This document shows, piece after piece, positions 51,745-62,110 of a stretch of DNA of 64,000 nt; within the stretch, counting starts at the first letter, position 1; each line of letters starts with the position of its first letter. Made by a program: the position numbers and the translations under genes. The stretch comes from Topomyia yanbarensis (taxonomy: Eukaryota; Arthropoda; Insecta; Diptera; Culicidae). The DNA lies in contig NC_080671.1 of the NCBI RefSeq assembly GCF_030247195.1, positions 299,595,934 through 299,659,933 on the forward strand, in the 5' to 3' direction. The notes below the pieces were generated by a model, which had not been told where the DNA came from, ran no database searches, and saw only the letters and a program-made list of their open reading frames with translations.

Positions 51745-52735
51745 TTGACTAGCAGTATCGCTGCCGAAAGCACGTGAATATGTTTTTATAATGCCATCCT
51801 CCAATTAATGTTGTCTAATTTGGAAGCCGCTAGTGCTTTTTTATTCCTTCGTTCTGACGCTCTACATCCCCATTGGACTGCGGGATTAGAGGAATTGATG
51901 TATAGTAAGAGGATAACCCCATATTGCAAAAACTTTGTTAATCATTCGTAGTATCAGCATCCATGCACTTCTTTTCGATAACGTTTAAGCACCGACTAAC
52001 AGACATAACACTCGAAAACGATGATTCGCCCGCTTTAACGGTCATTTTAAATATGTTTGTAGTTGGGACTGTGGCCACATTTGAAATTATGGCGCCACTG
52101 ACATATGAACAAGCATATGGGGAATAGACAACTAGTGAAAAATTGTTCCCAAACCAGAGGGGTAACCAGCAAATGAGTGTTTGGGACTGTGAATAAAAGG
52201 TGGAGCTAGTGTTCTGGGAAAATTGCCGGATCGATGTTTTTTGTGGGAATTCCCTCATAGTGTTATGTCTGTTAGTCTGTGGTTTGAGTATCTGGAATAG
52301 GTATCGACTGTTACAAGAAATTCTCTATAACAAAACTCCTTATCCGTGAAAAAGTCGATTTGTAAAATCTCCCATGGTCCTCGTGGCAATTCTCTGCTAC
52401 ATAATGGAATTGGTGGATTTTTCTTGGACATTCGTAGACAAGTTTCACAGCTTTGTATGTAAAATTCTATCGCTTTCGACATTTCTGACCACCAAAAATG
52501 TTCACGCTGAATTCGTTTCGTAGAGGCTGCTCCAACATGGCCTTGTTGAGCAGAAGTAATCGCTCGTTGCCGCAATGCTGAAGTTCCTTAGCATGACATT
52601 CGAATTTACGGAAACCGTTCTGCCAAACTCCGGTTTCAACAGCCAATCTTATTGCATGTAGCTCTTCGTCATTGAACCTTCGTTCGAACCGGTCACAAAT
52701 CTTGATAGCTCCTGGTTTACCTTGAGTTTTTCAAC
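51745..52735 (-). pseudogene. Ty3/gypsy integrase remnant, interrupted by a MITE
   Basis: Minus strand, from about 52735 down: a pre-integrase segment (NDEELHAIRLAVETGVWQ), then the H2C2 zinc finger region with QQGHVG (first His replaced by Gln) and SCETCLRM, then the integrase core start WEILQIDFFTDK with the first catalytic Asp and FLVTVDTYSRYS. The MITE at 51990-52281 interrupts it here. Beyond it the frame resumes with INKVFAIWGYPLTI, then a deletion, then PLIPQSNGDVERQNEGIKKA carrying the catalytic Glu. The middle Asp region is deleted and stops are present. It is dead. Confidence 0.82.
51990..52281. mobile_element. MITE, 23-bp TIR family, copy 2
   Basis: A 292-bp relative of the element at 4242-4537 with the same terminal repeats (one mismatch at the left end). 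It is flanked by GTTTAAG (51983-51989) and GTTTGAG (52282-52288), a 7-bp target duplication with one substitution. It splits the gypsy integrase remnant. Confidence 0.85.
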
Positions 52736-52740
52736 AGCAA

Positions 52741-52866
52741 CAGTCTTTCTCAAGGCTACCTATATTTTCGCTCGATCAGTCTTTCTCAAGACTACCTATA
52801 TTTTTCGACAATTAGTCTTTCTCAAGACTACCTACCTTTTGTACTCAATCAGTCTTTTTCAAGACT
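52741..52866 (+). repeat. 36-bp hairpin repeats in the Jockey 5' UTR
   Basis: Four tandem units at 52741, 52777, 52813 and 52850, each with AGTCTTTCTCAAGACT (6-bp stem, 4-nt loop) followed by ACCTATATTTT. The first and last units carry single changes. Tandem 5' repeats may carry the internal promoter of such elements; that is inference. Confidence 0.85.
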
Positions 52867-52906
52867 AAAACATTTTTTAAGAACAATTCAGCCTAAAGCT
52901 TCCAAC

Positions 52907-54188
52907 ATGCCTGGGTCCTCCCAGAAAGGCCGCGTGCCAAAAATTAAAGCTAAACGGAAAAGGGTATCTTCTCCACCCTAAAATTCAATTGACTGCAGCA
53001 ACTCATTCGATGTTTTATCCAAATTAGAAGCTGATGAAATTTCTAATTTTCACATACTGCCAATGAGAAGAAAACGCAATCACCTCCGCCTATAACAGTG
53101 ATGATCTCCGACTTCAAAGCCTTTCGAACTGAGCTTTCGACGTTCCTTGCGGACGCGAAAGCCTCTTTTCAGATTGGCCGAAGAGGAGAATGTCGAGTTA
53201 CAGCGGAGGAATTGATTGGCCACAAACGACTACTCCAGTATCTTACGGAGAAGTTATATAAATTTTATTCATATGATTTCAAGACAGATAGACCATTCAA
53301 GGCTGTCTTGAAAGGGCTACCACAAGGCCAAAGTTTGGATGAAATATCCAACGAATTGAAAAATTTACTTGGCTTTTCTCCTTCACAAGTTATTCTTATG
53401 AAGAGAAAGGCTAGCGGCGATAACACACCAGTACGCTCTGGAATTATCCAGGAGCTTTATTTAATTCATTTTAACCGTTATGAGGTTAATAATTTGAAAG
53501 TATTTGAAAAAGCACGTTTTATGTTCCACGTGCGAGTAAAGTGGGAACATTATAGACGACATGGGGGCAGAATTCAAAATCTGACCCAGTGTCGTAGATG
53601 CCAAGGTTTTGGGCACGGCACAAAAAATTGTCATTTGGATTCCAAATGTATGATCTGTGGTGATAAATCGCACACTGAAGATACTTGTCTGGTGAAAAAA
53701 ACCACAAAAAGTTTCAAATGCGCTAATTGTAATCGAATTTCTGGGGTTGTCCAGTTCGAGAAAAAATTATAAATTCTCGTTCTAGACAACAAAAACAACA
53801 AATAAAAAATGTACCTACTTCTTCAGGTACACTTCAAGAAAACACGTCCAAACGTGTAAGTCCGATTCAAAATAGATTAACAACTTCTTCTACCTCCGTC
53901 ACACCACCCTACAATGGTGTGTCATCTTATGCTTCAGTGGCAGGTAACAAGGCCAAAATAACGGCTACTGTTACCACGCCTACAAGCCCGTTTGCACCCA
54001 ACGCTTCCTTTAGTCCAATGGATCTAGGTAGCGTAACGGAAGAAAAATTAAAATACCTTCAGGACTCAATGTTACCTATGATGATTGCCATGTTAAATTC
54101 TACCTCCATGTTTGAAGCTTTTCAAGCGGGTTGGGAATTTGTTAACAAAATTGTAATGAAATTAAAGTTTAACAATGACTTTAAATAA
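52907..54188 (+). pseudogene. Jockey-clade ORF1 (Gag-like), broken
   Basis: An ATG at 52907 opens MPGSSQKGRVPKIKAKRKRV but hits a stop at 52979. The frame at 53098-53772 gives the conserved middle (FKTDRPFKAVLKGLPQG, ELKNLLGFSPSQVILMKRK) and three CCHC knuckles (CRRCQGFGHGTKNC, CMICGDKSHTEDTC, KCANC). A small deletion near 53735 shifts the frame. The tail in the third frame includes PVREKIINSRSRQQKQQ and ends at 54188 (SMFEAFQAGWEFVNKI). It would bind element RNA in the RNP if intact. Confidence 0.82.
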
Positions 54189-56067
54189 TAATTTAAATTT
54201 ATTAAATTGGAATGCTCGTTCATTAAAAACGTGCGAAGACGATTTTTTCAACTTCTTGAGTATACATAATGTGCATATAGCCGTTGTGACCGAAACTTTT
54301 TTAAAACCAAATATCAAATTGAAGAGTAACTCTAATTATGTTATTCATCGATTTGATCGAATTTTTGGATTCGGCGGAGAAATCGCTATAGCGGTTAATC
54401 GCAGGATCAAACATTCCGTTACGCCGTCTCTTGACACCAAGGTGATCGAGAGTTTGGGTATCGAAGTTGAAACTGATCTTGGTATCATTTTTATTGCTGC
54501 AGCCTATTTGCCTTTTCAGTGCACTTGCGATCAAATTAATTTCTTGAAAGGAGACTTACAAAAACTTACAAGAAATCGGTCGAAATTCTTCATAATCGGT
54601 GAATTTAATGCCAAACACCGAGCCTGGAATAATGCTCAAAGCAATTCCAACGGTAACCTACTTTTTAATGTTTGCTCTGCTGGTTATTATTCAATGTTGT
54701 TCCCGAATGGTCTTACGTGCTATTCGTCTGTAAGGAATCCATCAACAATTGATTTGTTTTTGACAGATCAAAGTCACCTTTTTAGCGAATTGATTACATA
54801 TGCTGACTTTGATTCTGATCATCTTCCAGTAACTTTTTCACTTTCTCAAGAAGCTGTTTCCAATCCCATTAGCTCAATGTTCAATTATCACAAAGCAGAT
54901 CGGGAAAGGTACAAAACTTATATTGATAATAATTTTAATCATGACCTTGATTTACAAAATAAAGCTGACATTGATACGGCATTACAAAATTTAAGTATAT
55001 CTATAGTTGATGCTAGAAATTTATCAATACCAACAACACAGAAAAAATTTAATACTCCTATTACTGACGACGATCTTCAACTTCTGATTCGCTTGAAGAA
55101 TGTTCGAAGACGTCAATATCAACGTTCTCGTGATCCTGCTATGAAATGTATCTATCAGGATCTACAAAAGGAAATTAAGCATAGATTCACACTCTTAAGA
55201 AATGAAAATTTCGCGAAAGAGGTTGAACAAATCAAGCCAAATTCTAAACCTTTCTGGAAACTTTCTAAGGTTCTTAAGAAACCTCAGAAACCAATTCCAG
55301 CTTTGAAGGAAGATACCCACATACTTCCTACAAACGAAGAAAAACCTCAAAAACTTGCTCAGCAGTTTGAAAGCGTCCATAATTTTAATCTTAACGTTGT
55401 GAGTCCTATTGAAACCGAAGTCTTGCAAAAATATGAAAACGTTTCAAATCAAGTATTGTCTCTAGACGATATTGTTGAAACAAACTATGATGAGATCAAA
55501 TCCATCATGAAAAAGTTAAAAAATATGAAAGCTCCAGGTTATGATGGAATTTTCAACATTCTTCTTAAAAACCTTCCCGAAATCACCATGAGATACTTGG
55601 TCAAAATATTCAACAAATGTTTTGAATTAGCATACTTCCCTGAAAGATGGAAAAATGCCAAGATTATTCCTATTTTGAAGCCAGATAAAAACCCAGCAGA
55701 AGCATCTAGCTATCGACCAATTAGTTTACTCTCTTCTATTAGTAAATTATTTGAAAAAATCATCCTAACTAGAATGATGTCACATATCAATGAGAATTCT
55801 ATTTTTCTTCCTGAGCAGTTTGAATTTCGTATTGGACATTATTCAACTACTCATCAACTTGTGAGAGTAACTAACATGATAAAGGCAAATATCTCAGAGG
55901 GCTATTCCACTGGAGTTGCTCTTCTAGACATCGAAAAAGCTGTCGTCATGATAATAATGGTTAAGAAATTAAAAAAATTAAAATTGGGAATTGTTTTCCA
56001 TCGTCAACTATATTTCTTCTTTTCGATTCTGCAACATTCTTTGAAAATATTGTTGAAATTTTATTGA
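54175..56067 (+). CDS. Jockey-clade ORF2: endonuclease and partial RT
   Basis: 630 codons in one frame, starting MTLNNNLNLLNWNARSL. APE-type endonuclease: VVTETFLKP with catalytic Glu, FIIGEFNAKHRAWN (GDFN-type motif with Asp replaced by Glu), PSTIDLFLTD and DSDHLPVTF (catalytic His). The RT fingers follow: KKLKNMKAPGYDGIFN, YFPERWKNAKIIPILKPDKN, SYRPISLLSSISKLFEKII, QFEFRIGHYSTTHQLVR, then ALLDIEKAV (motif A). After this the sequence degenerates and motifs B and C (YADD) are absent, so RT is inactive. Typical full ORF2s of this clade have 850-950 codons. Confidence 0.88.
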   Translation: MTLNNNLNLLNWNARSLKTCEDDFFNFLSIHNVHIAVVTETFLKPNIKLKSNSNYVIHRFDRIFGFGGEIAIAVNRRIKHSVTPSLDTKVIESLGIEVETDLGIIFIAAAYLPFQCTCDQINFLKGDLQKLTRNRSKFFIIGEFNAKHRAWNNAQSNSNGNLLFNVCSAGYYSMLFPNGLTCYSSVRNPSTIDLFLTDQSHLFSELITYADFDSDHLPVTFSLSQEAVSNPISSMFNYHKADRERYKTYIDNNFNHDLDLQNKADIDTALQNLSISIVDARNLSIPTTQKKFNTPITDDDLQLLIRLKNVRRRQYQRSRDPAMKCIYQDLQKEIKHRFTLLRNENFAKEVEQIKPNSKPFWKLSKVLKKPQKPIPALKEDTHILPTNEEKPQKLAQQFESVHNFNLNVVSPIETEVLQKYENVSNQVLSLDDIVETNYDEIKSIMKKLKNMKAPGYDGIFNILLKNLPEITMRYLVKIFNKCFELAYFPERWKNAKIIPILKPDKNPAEASSYRPISLLSSISKLFEKIILTRMMSHINENSIFLPEQFEFRIGHYSTTHQLVRVTNMIKANISEGYSTGVALLDIEKAVVMIIMVKKLKKLKLGIVFHRQLYFFFSILQHSLKILLKFY

Positions 56068-56109
56068 TGAAAAGCTGAAAATGCGTTTGGCAACATTGCC
56101 CACTAAATG

Positions 56110-56470
56110 GATGGTGGGGGAAAGACGCGTATTCGTTTAGGTTATGCTAGTATTAGTAGCAGAAAGGAATGAAAAAGTGCATGGCACGAAAACGAGCGAG
56201 CAAGAGAGTAATAGTAGTGCGATTCGCGCGTAAATATTGGTCGGTCGGTTTTCTCATCATTCGTTGTACACCAGAATAGCAGTAATTTCCGCGTCATAGC
56301 CCGTACCAAACAGAACCATCCGCGAAAGTACCTCAACCGCTGGTGACGTGGAGGAGCCAAATGCTACGGAACAGGAACTGTCACCCTGTGAGAAATTCGC
56401 CGCTATAGGAAGTGAACGGTATTTTCCTCCCACGATAAAACAAACCAGTGGTCCTTTTCAGGAGCAATAA
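56110..56470 (+). pseudogene. Histone H3 relic, 5' end, with 3' stem-loop
   Basis: ATA-GCC-CGT-ACC-AAA-CAG at 56296-56313 reads ARTKQ, the start of histone H3, with the ATG mutated to ATA. About 60 nt further, ACAGGAACTGTCACC resembles the KQLAT segment. The expected 3' part is compressed into about 60 nt (AGTGAACGG resembling the RGER end), followed by a histone-type stem-loop GGTCCTTTTCAGGAGC at 56450-56465 and an A-rich tail. The ORF is destroyed by indels and a large internal deletion. The leader (56110-56290) is shared with 24711-24800. Confidence 0.5.
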
Positions 56471-56699
56471 ATTATATTGCAAGAATTTTTAATTGAAGGA
56501 CCATATCACTTCGGTTGTCAGACATTACATGCTCGTCTTTTTTATTGGAACTGAAAAGTGTAATCAATAATATGTTTGCCGATGAGAAAAATCCGTTAAT
56601 TATTATCACAATTTGAATAGGTGAGCGCTGTTCAGGCTAGAAGCATGAAAAATAGCATTAACTGAAAATTTACACTAATAATTCTTGCCTACTTTTTGA

Positions 56700-57045
56700 A
56701 ATGGACCTATGTGCAAAAGAGAGCCTCTCTTTGTTTACTTTCTCTTTCGATTATCACGGCTTTACCGTTAATCTTTCCAATAATGTTCCAGTACATATTG
56801 GAAGAACATCATTTCGACTAGCATATTATGCAAAGAGTTAAGCAGCAAACGCAGGTGCGACCGTGTTATTTGCACATAGGACCTTTTCAATAAGTTTTCT
56901 TGAATTCTTCACAAGTAGATTTTATTAGTCCAGCATTAATTAGCCGTGCTTTGATTGGTGGTTTACTTGTTAGCGCCGCCTTTTTGACAATGAACCACAT
57001 CTGAGATAGGTAATTCGTCTATAGGAAAATGTTTTCAGTTTGCAT
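56700..57045. other. Unassigned spacer between histone relics
   Basis: No gene or repeat was recognised. Confidence 0.35.
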
Positions 57046-57054
57046 TTGATTATC

Positions 57055-57245
57055 GTTGAAATCAGTTCGCTTGTCGCCGGCGACCCGCTTCGTTAGCTCC
57101 TGGAAGGAATACTCCCCGTTAGCAGGAGCTAACAAAGGCGATCAAAAAATTGCCTCCATCGCTAGACGTGTACAGTCGCATTGTTTTTGCAAGGAAACGG
57201 CGATATAATATTCACAACAAACGGTCCTTATTAGGACCACAAAAT
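57055..57245 (+). pseudogene. Histone H2A relic with 3' stem-loop
   Basis: The DNA aligns by eye with an insect H2A gene: CAGTTCGCTTGTCGCCGG (QFPVGR segment), then GGAATACTCC..CGTTAGCAGGAGCT (GNYSERVGAGA segment), then a jump to AACAAA...CCATCGCT (NKLL..TIA) and CAAGGAAACGGCGATATAA (the KKTEKK end). A perfect histone-type stem-loop GGTCCTTATTAGGACC follows at 57223-57238 with an ACCACAAAA tail. The frame is destroyed and roughly half of the gene is missing. Confidence 0.55.
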
Positions 57246-57454
57246 CGCTCACAGAATAATTAGAAATGAAATTTCCATTTCGTGCTTTGGAAAATAACTT
57301 CCCTCTTATCGTGTTAGTTATTTTCTATAATTATATCCGAAAAATGTGCGATAAAACAAATAAACTGACCAATTGGACGGAAGCAAGAAAATACCTACAA
57401 AAATTTGAATAAGAAAAGTGACATTGACGGAAAAATGCTTCGACCGTTTCTTTG

Positions 57455-57665
57455 GCAACTGAAGTTGCCGATTTGTTTTCCAACGTCAATTATTTGCACG
57501 GTGCTGTACGGAACAAACAGATTTTTGCGCGATTTGTTGGAAAATAATCCAAACAATTGTGTAGTAGATTCCGTGGAGGATACGATTTGTTACCTTTTGT
57601 GTGTAGTCCTAAATAAGTCGATGGCATTACAGGATGTATCAAGGAATAATATGGCTGGCTCGCAA
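57455..57665 (+). pseudogene. Histone H3 relic, central part
   Basis: AACTGAAGTTGCCGATTTG at about 57459, followed by TTTTCCAACGT, aligns with the H3 segment encoding TELLIRKLPFQR. At 57619, ATGGCATTACAGGATGTATC encodes MALQDVS, matching MALQEAS of H3. About 60 extra bases and several frame breaks lie between. The open frame at 57405-57671 that covers this is fortuitous. It follows the H2A relic at 57055 by 210 bp on the same strand. Confidence 0.5.
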
Positions 57666-57679
57666 AAATAATCGCATTT

Positions 57680-58427
57680 TTAATGTTATTGTGGCCGTGT
57701 CTTGTACACAACCCTTTATTTTTTTCTTTATTCATGCAAGTTATACATAAGTACAAATCTTATACAAGATTCCTGATTATTTTTCTGACTGATTGGTTTA
57801 AACATTGTGTATTTTCGTTAAGTACAATGAAAGTTACAAACTTTCAAAACGCGATCTTCGGTTTTTTGGGCTTCTATTTTGAAACGTTAGTCGTAATCAC
57901 ATTAATAGTTGATTGATGGCGAAAGAAGATTTTCAAATTTAATTCTTTCTAAGGGAATGATAGCGCTGAAAGGGCTAATTTGTTTGCAGAAGAAAATATT
58001 CTCCGGGTGGGAGATTTTTGTTCCAATTGTTCCTGCTTTCTAACACGGAACTGCACAAATTAATCCACGGAGATGAACCATAATAATCACCTTCTCTCCC
58101 AGTGTTGACATCTGACAAGTGGACTTGCTGAAACCGACTGAAATGACAATTCTTTCTGACTAGATTGGCGGCTGGGTTCATGAAATTAGCGGGAACCAAT
58201 CAGGAACGAGCTTCAGATGATTTGAAATTGATTTTTTTTCGTGTATGTATGCTATCTTACATCCATCAGAAATGAAAATGATGGCTTCTGCTAGTAGCAC
58301 GTTTCAACACAAACTGGGGTGGCATTCCGCATCTCGATTCGAGTGACTCGATTCGAAACGTTTTGAAATCGTTTCGACTCAATTGCGGCATTACGTATCG
58401 CATTCGACCAAGCGTTCGAGCTTGTTA
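57680..58427. other. Non-coding stretch
   Basis: 57665-57715 (TCGCATTTTTAATGT then GTGTCTTGTACACAAC) recurs at 61520-61560. Nothing else was recognised. Confidence 0.4.
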
Positions 58428-58547
58428 TGCTGATTTCGGTTTTAGATCAGAGTCGCCCTAGGTTCGCTCTAATATTTACAAAATTCATACAAAAGTGACA
58501 GCTCAGAGCGAACCTAGAGCGACTCGGCTCTAAAAACGAAATCAGCA
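58428..58547. mobile_element. 120-bp palindromic MITE
   Basis: Nearly the whole element pairs with itself: TGCTGATTTCGGTTTTAGA at the left and its partner at the right, with AGAGCGAACCTAG and CTAGGTTCGCTCT in the middle. TTA flanks both sides (58425-58427, 58548-58550), fitting a 3-bp (Harbinger-type) or TA-type target. It is non-coding. Confidence 0.75.
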
Positions 58548-59621
58548 TTAGATTGCGGTACTAGATTTCGACTGGCTGGTCGAGCGCAAACTGTCAAATA
58601 AGAATATACACTGAGAAAAAATATTTTTAATTCTGCTACAAATAAGTTTCATAAAACCAACTTTGGTAAAATATAAGAATTGTTTTAATTTATTTAGTTT
58701 TTAGTTGATTGTTATCGAAATATATATGGATAAGTTTCGCAAATATAATTTTTTGAAGTAGAATACTTCTAACGTTTCAATATAGGGGTCCCGTTTCAAA
58801 AATTTCTGCCAGAATTTTACCCGATTTTTTAAACGTGAATATCTGCCTTTGTACTGAATGAAAAAATAATATTATTACGCTATCTGATTGGAAATATGTA
58901 CAACAATTTTGTATCCAATTCGGTAGTATGTACAATTACTAAAAATAGCGGAAATAATGGATTTTATGAAAGTAGTAATTATCTGATTCATGATTGGTTG
59001 GTACAATTCGCTCAAAAAGCAAGCGTTGCTGGGACTGCCTCTTTTTCATCGAAAGAACTGTGACGGGTATAAAAAGAGAACACAAGAAAAATTCGTTAGT
59101 TTGTGTTCTGACGTTGTAAGCGTAGCAGCTGCTGCGTTTCATGTCAGCACATTCTTCTATGGTAGGTAATAGATACCATGATTGCCGCCAGACGCTGATG
59201 ATTCTAATCATGAAATGACGTGACAATTTTTGTATTTCAATATCACACTATCGACAAGCAAAAATGAACAGATCTCGAAAACGTGAAAACTCCCATACAT
59301 CAGTCAATCTATCCCCGGCAGAGCCGTCCATAGGGAGCAGGTTGGTAATTCAAACGAACACGAAAGTTATAAATAAATGTGCCGCGTGCGTGCCTGTTTG
59401 AATCAGTTGTTGCTCTTTTGCCAGACAAGTAACATCGTGCCTGTAGCGTCTCGTACGACAGATTTGAGCACCCAGCACGCTACTCTTCTATGAATGGCGT
59501 CATCATCGACTATTTAAAGAATATCATTCCTCGGCTCGAGCGAGCGGCTTCATTCTCCCCTCAGACATCGGGCCGTAAAGAACAGTAGTAGCAATCATGC
59601 ATGTTGACAGTGCGCTGCGAT

Positions 59622-60257
59622 TAGGGACGTTTCGATATTAAAATACATCGATACTTAGAATCGATACTGGTATCGAATACAGGTACTGATACTTTCGGTA
59701 TAATCGTAGTCGTAGTATCGATACTTGAAAGTATCATCATTCGATTCCAAATTTTTACAGTAGCTTTTCCTGAATTAGGTAATCTACAAACCGTTGTTTG
59801 GCAATTCAGCAGTGGGTTTTGCCAGTCAACGTTTTGCTCTGCTCCTGCAAATAGAAAAATTCTTTCGACACATATCTTTTATTGGTCTGATCCGTCGACG
59901 ATTCTGTCAGACGTTGAATGTCAGAAAAGATAGACAATACTGTCAAATAATGGGCAATGTTCGGAATCGATTTTTTTTAACAAATGCGATCGGTGCTCCA
60001 GTTATTTAGCAACTCAAATACAACAACCGATTCCGCAACGGTTCAGCCTGAATAGGTAATTACATTTCACTCGGAAATCGTTCAGAATTCCGAATCGAAT
60101 ACTTCCAACTACTGGTTCCTTCGATTCTTTTCGATATCGTAAAGATTGTATCGATATCAGTAAAGTATCGTGCTTGAAGTATCGACACCAAAACATCGAG
60201 TATCGAAAACAGAAGTATTGATTCCGTACTAGTATTGAAAATATAGAAACGTCCCTA
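59622..60257. mobile_element. hAT-type element with TATCGATAC repeats
   Basis: A 636-bp element with ends TAGGGACGTTTC and GAAACGTCCCTA and an 8-bp target duplication GCTGCGAT (59614-59621, 60258-60265). Many copies of TATCGATAC, GGTATCGA and AGTATCGA lie near both ends, as in hAT subterminal regions. The interior has a 71-codon open frame at 59794-60009 without recognisable domain. It is non-autonomous. Confidence 0.9.
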
Positions 60258-60309
60258 GCTGCGATGAGTGCTGCATTTGATCACTGCTGGGGGTGATCCG
60301 TGTAACTAG

Positions 60310-60985
60310 CGCGCGGCTGGAAGAGTTGGCAAACCTCAGTTGAAGCTGACTAATTGTTCCATTCTGCATGTTATTATTGTTAAATTAAAAGCCCTTTTAA
60401 GGGCTATAACAATAACAAACAATAAAGAACAAATTGGAATTTTTCCAATCATTGATAGTGATAATCCAATTGCGCAGTTTAAATTCGTTATTTGTTGCTT
60501 GCGCGTATATTAACAATCTGAAATTTGCAACAATATGTTATTTGTTTAAATTTATCCTTCCGAAACAATACCAAAGTGTGCAGCTACTTAAAGTACATTT
60601 CCAGGTTGATCCTGTGATTTATTAAAAATAGTTTTTCGGAAACATAATCCAAAATTCTGCAATGTTTCAGAAAATTGGAGGATGTGGCAACACAGCCAGC
60701 TAGCGAAAGCCGTACCAAAAAGAATCCGCAAATATTTTTTCGTTATTCTGCATGAAGGCAGTCCTTCCATCATCAGTGGGAAAGTGATAAAAGCCGATGT
60801 CACGTTTCAAGTTATCAATATTTCATATTAGATGCTGAAGAGAAAGGTTGTTTCTTTTCATTTCGAAATATTTATCTGATGTAAGTAACGTGCGGCTGGA
60901 AGAGATGGCAAACCTTTTTTGCAGCTGACTAATTATTCCATTCTGCATGTTATTTTTGTTAAACCAAAAGCCCTGAGTTAGTTTA
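60310..60985 (+). repeat. Duplicated 100-bp block with stem-loop
   Basis: 60310-60410 and 60890-60985 share CGGCTGGAAGAGNTGGCAAACC, AGCTGACTAATT and TTCCATTCTGCATGTTATT. The first copy ends in AGCCCTTTTAAGGGCT (60390-60405), a perfect 6-bp stem of histone 3' type; the second has lost it. Between them, near 60683-60720, lies a block related to 24862 (TGTGGCAAC then AGCGAAAGCC, ACCAAAAAGAATCCGC), possibly from a Lys-rich histone H1 tail. Confidence 0.45.
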
Positions 60986-61029
60986 GTATTTTTCATTCCA
61001 TAGCACGCGTGTTTGTGTATCACACAAAT

Positions 61030-61129
61030 AGTCCTTTTCAGGATTCCACCCACCATTGGTCCTTTTCAGGACCCCACATACAAAACAGTTAATTTGAATG
61101 ATTCCCTTAAAATCGTTCTTTTTAGGACC
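61030..61129 (+). terminator. Three histone-type 3' stem-loops in a row
   Basis: AGTCCTTTTCAGGATT (61030-61045), GGTCCTTTTCAGGACC (61058-61073) and CGTTCTTTTTAGGACC (61114-61129). The middle one is a perfect 6-bp stem with the TTTC loop of metazoan replication-dependent histone mRNAs; the others are decayed copies. No histone coding sequence was recognised directly upstream. They are presumably non-functional here. Confidence 0.55.
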
Positions 61130-61519
61130 CCAAATATAAAACATTTCAGAGTTAGTGTTAATTAAACCACCGAATATGTAAAGATGCATATGTTATACTT
61201 TCTTCGTTTACGAATAATTTGATTTATGACCAGTTATTTTTCTTTCGTGCTTGCAAACATATGATTTGATAGCAGGTATTTAAAGATAGATGTAAGATTT
61301 TGTTTGTGAGCATCATTAATTTATGTTCCCATTTCATGGATTTGAATAAAACTTTTTTAGAACTTGAATTTATCACACTATAGGTTATCGATTTTAATTT
61401 AAAAATTCAACTATTATCTCTAGTGAAGAATAGCATGCCTGTGTGTGGTTCTGAAACAATCGATGGAATTAACGGGTTTTAATTTGGCCACGGATAATAT
61501 TGCTTGCTCATAAAACTGG

Positions 61520-62110
61520 CTGCATTTTTAATGTCATCGTAGTCGTGTCTTGCACACAACACTTAGATTTTTTAAGGAGCTGAATAAATGGATTGACGAT
61601 GGGGTGATTTGGTGCGAGAACCGCGCTCTCTTGTTCCTTAAATTATATGTGGCGTCAGGTGCTTGTACAGATAAATTCACCCCGACGCGCGTTCCAGTGT
61701 GCACCGTGGTGAATTTATCTGTGTGTTTGTTTCCTCCGGCAAGCCGTAATGCGTACTGGTTGTTTCGTTGTGTAAAGGAGATGGTGTTGGCTTATTGGAT
61801 ACTGATAATATGATTTTCTGTTCATGATTTGATACGAGTTACTTCGGAAAGTTTATTTACGAGTTTATAGTTATTTTTGCTCTACCAGGGGAAATTTATA
61901 GTACTTGGTCCTCGGAGCAAACTGAGAAACAGTTTTACGTATCATCATGTTTTAAACTCAGCTAAATAACGGTCCGGAAAACAGATAATTATATCCACAT
62001 TAGGCCGGCTTATTTTGTGTGTGGCTAAATGACGCAATGTGCTTTTTACTTATTTTGTTTGCGAATATCGCGGCTACACAAATGAAAAGCTCCATTATTG
62101 TGAAAACTCC
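61520..62110. repeat. Dispersed repeat, copy B (related to 30890-31570)
   Basis: Matches copy A in ordered blocks (see 30890-31570). This copy begins after the TTTTTAATGTCATCG / GTCTTGCACACAAC segment shared with 57665-57715. CAGATAAATTCAC at 61669 and GTGAATTTATCTG at 61710 form an inverted pair. An 87-codon open frame at 61550-61813 is considered fortuitous. Confidence 0.6.

Larger units (their letters stand above)
52738..56085 (+). mobile_element. Jockey-clade non-LTR retrotransposon, 3'-truncated
   Basis: A 5' UTR with hairpin repeats, a broken ORF1 (52907-54188) and an ORF2 (54175-56067) that carries endonuclease and the first part of RT. ORF1 and ORF2 overlap by 14 nt, common in this clade. 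RT is lost after motif A, and after about 55940 the sequence no longer aligns in frame with an RT. It abuts histone-related sequence at about 56090. Confidence 0.85.

Noticed and set aside
57405..57671. 88-codon open frame as a real small gene
   Set aside because: It overlaps the H3-like relic out of register with most of it. The MALQDVS match is in frame, but the rest does not read as any protein.
61550..61813. 87-codon open frame near 61.6 kb
   Set aside because: It lies within a dispersed repeat whose other copy (30890-31570) does not keep the frame.
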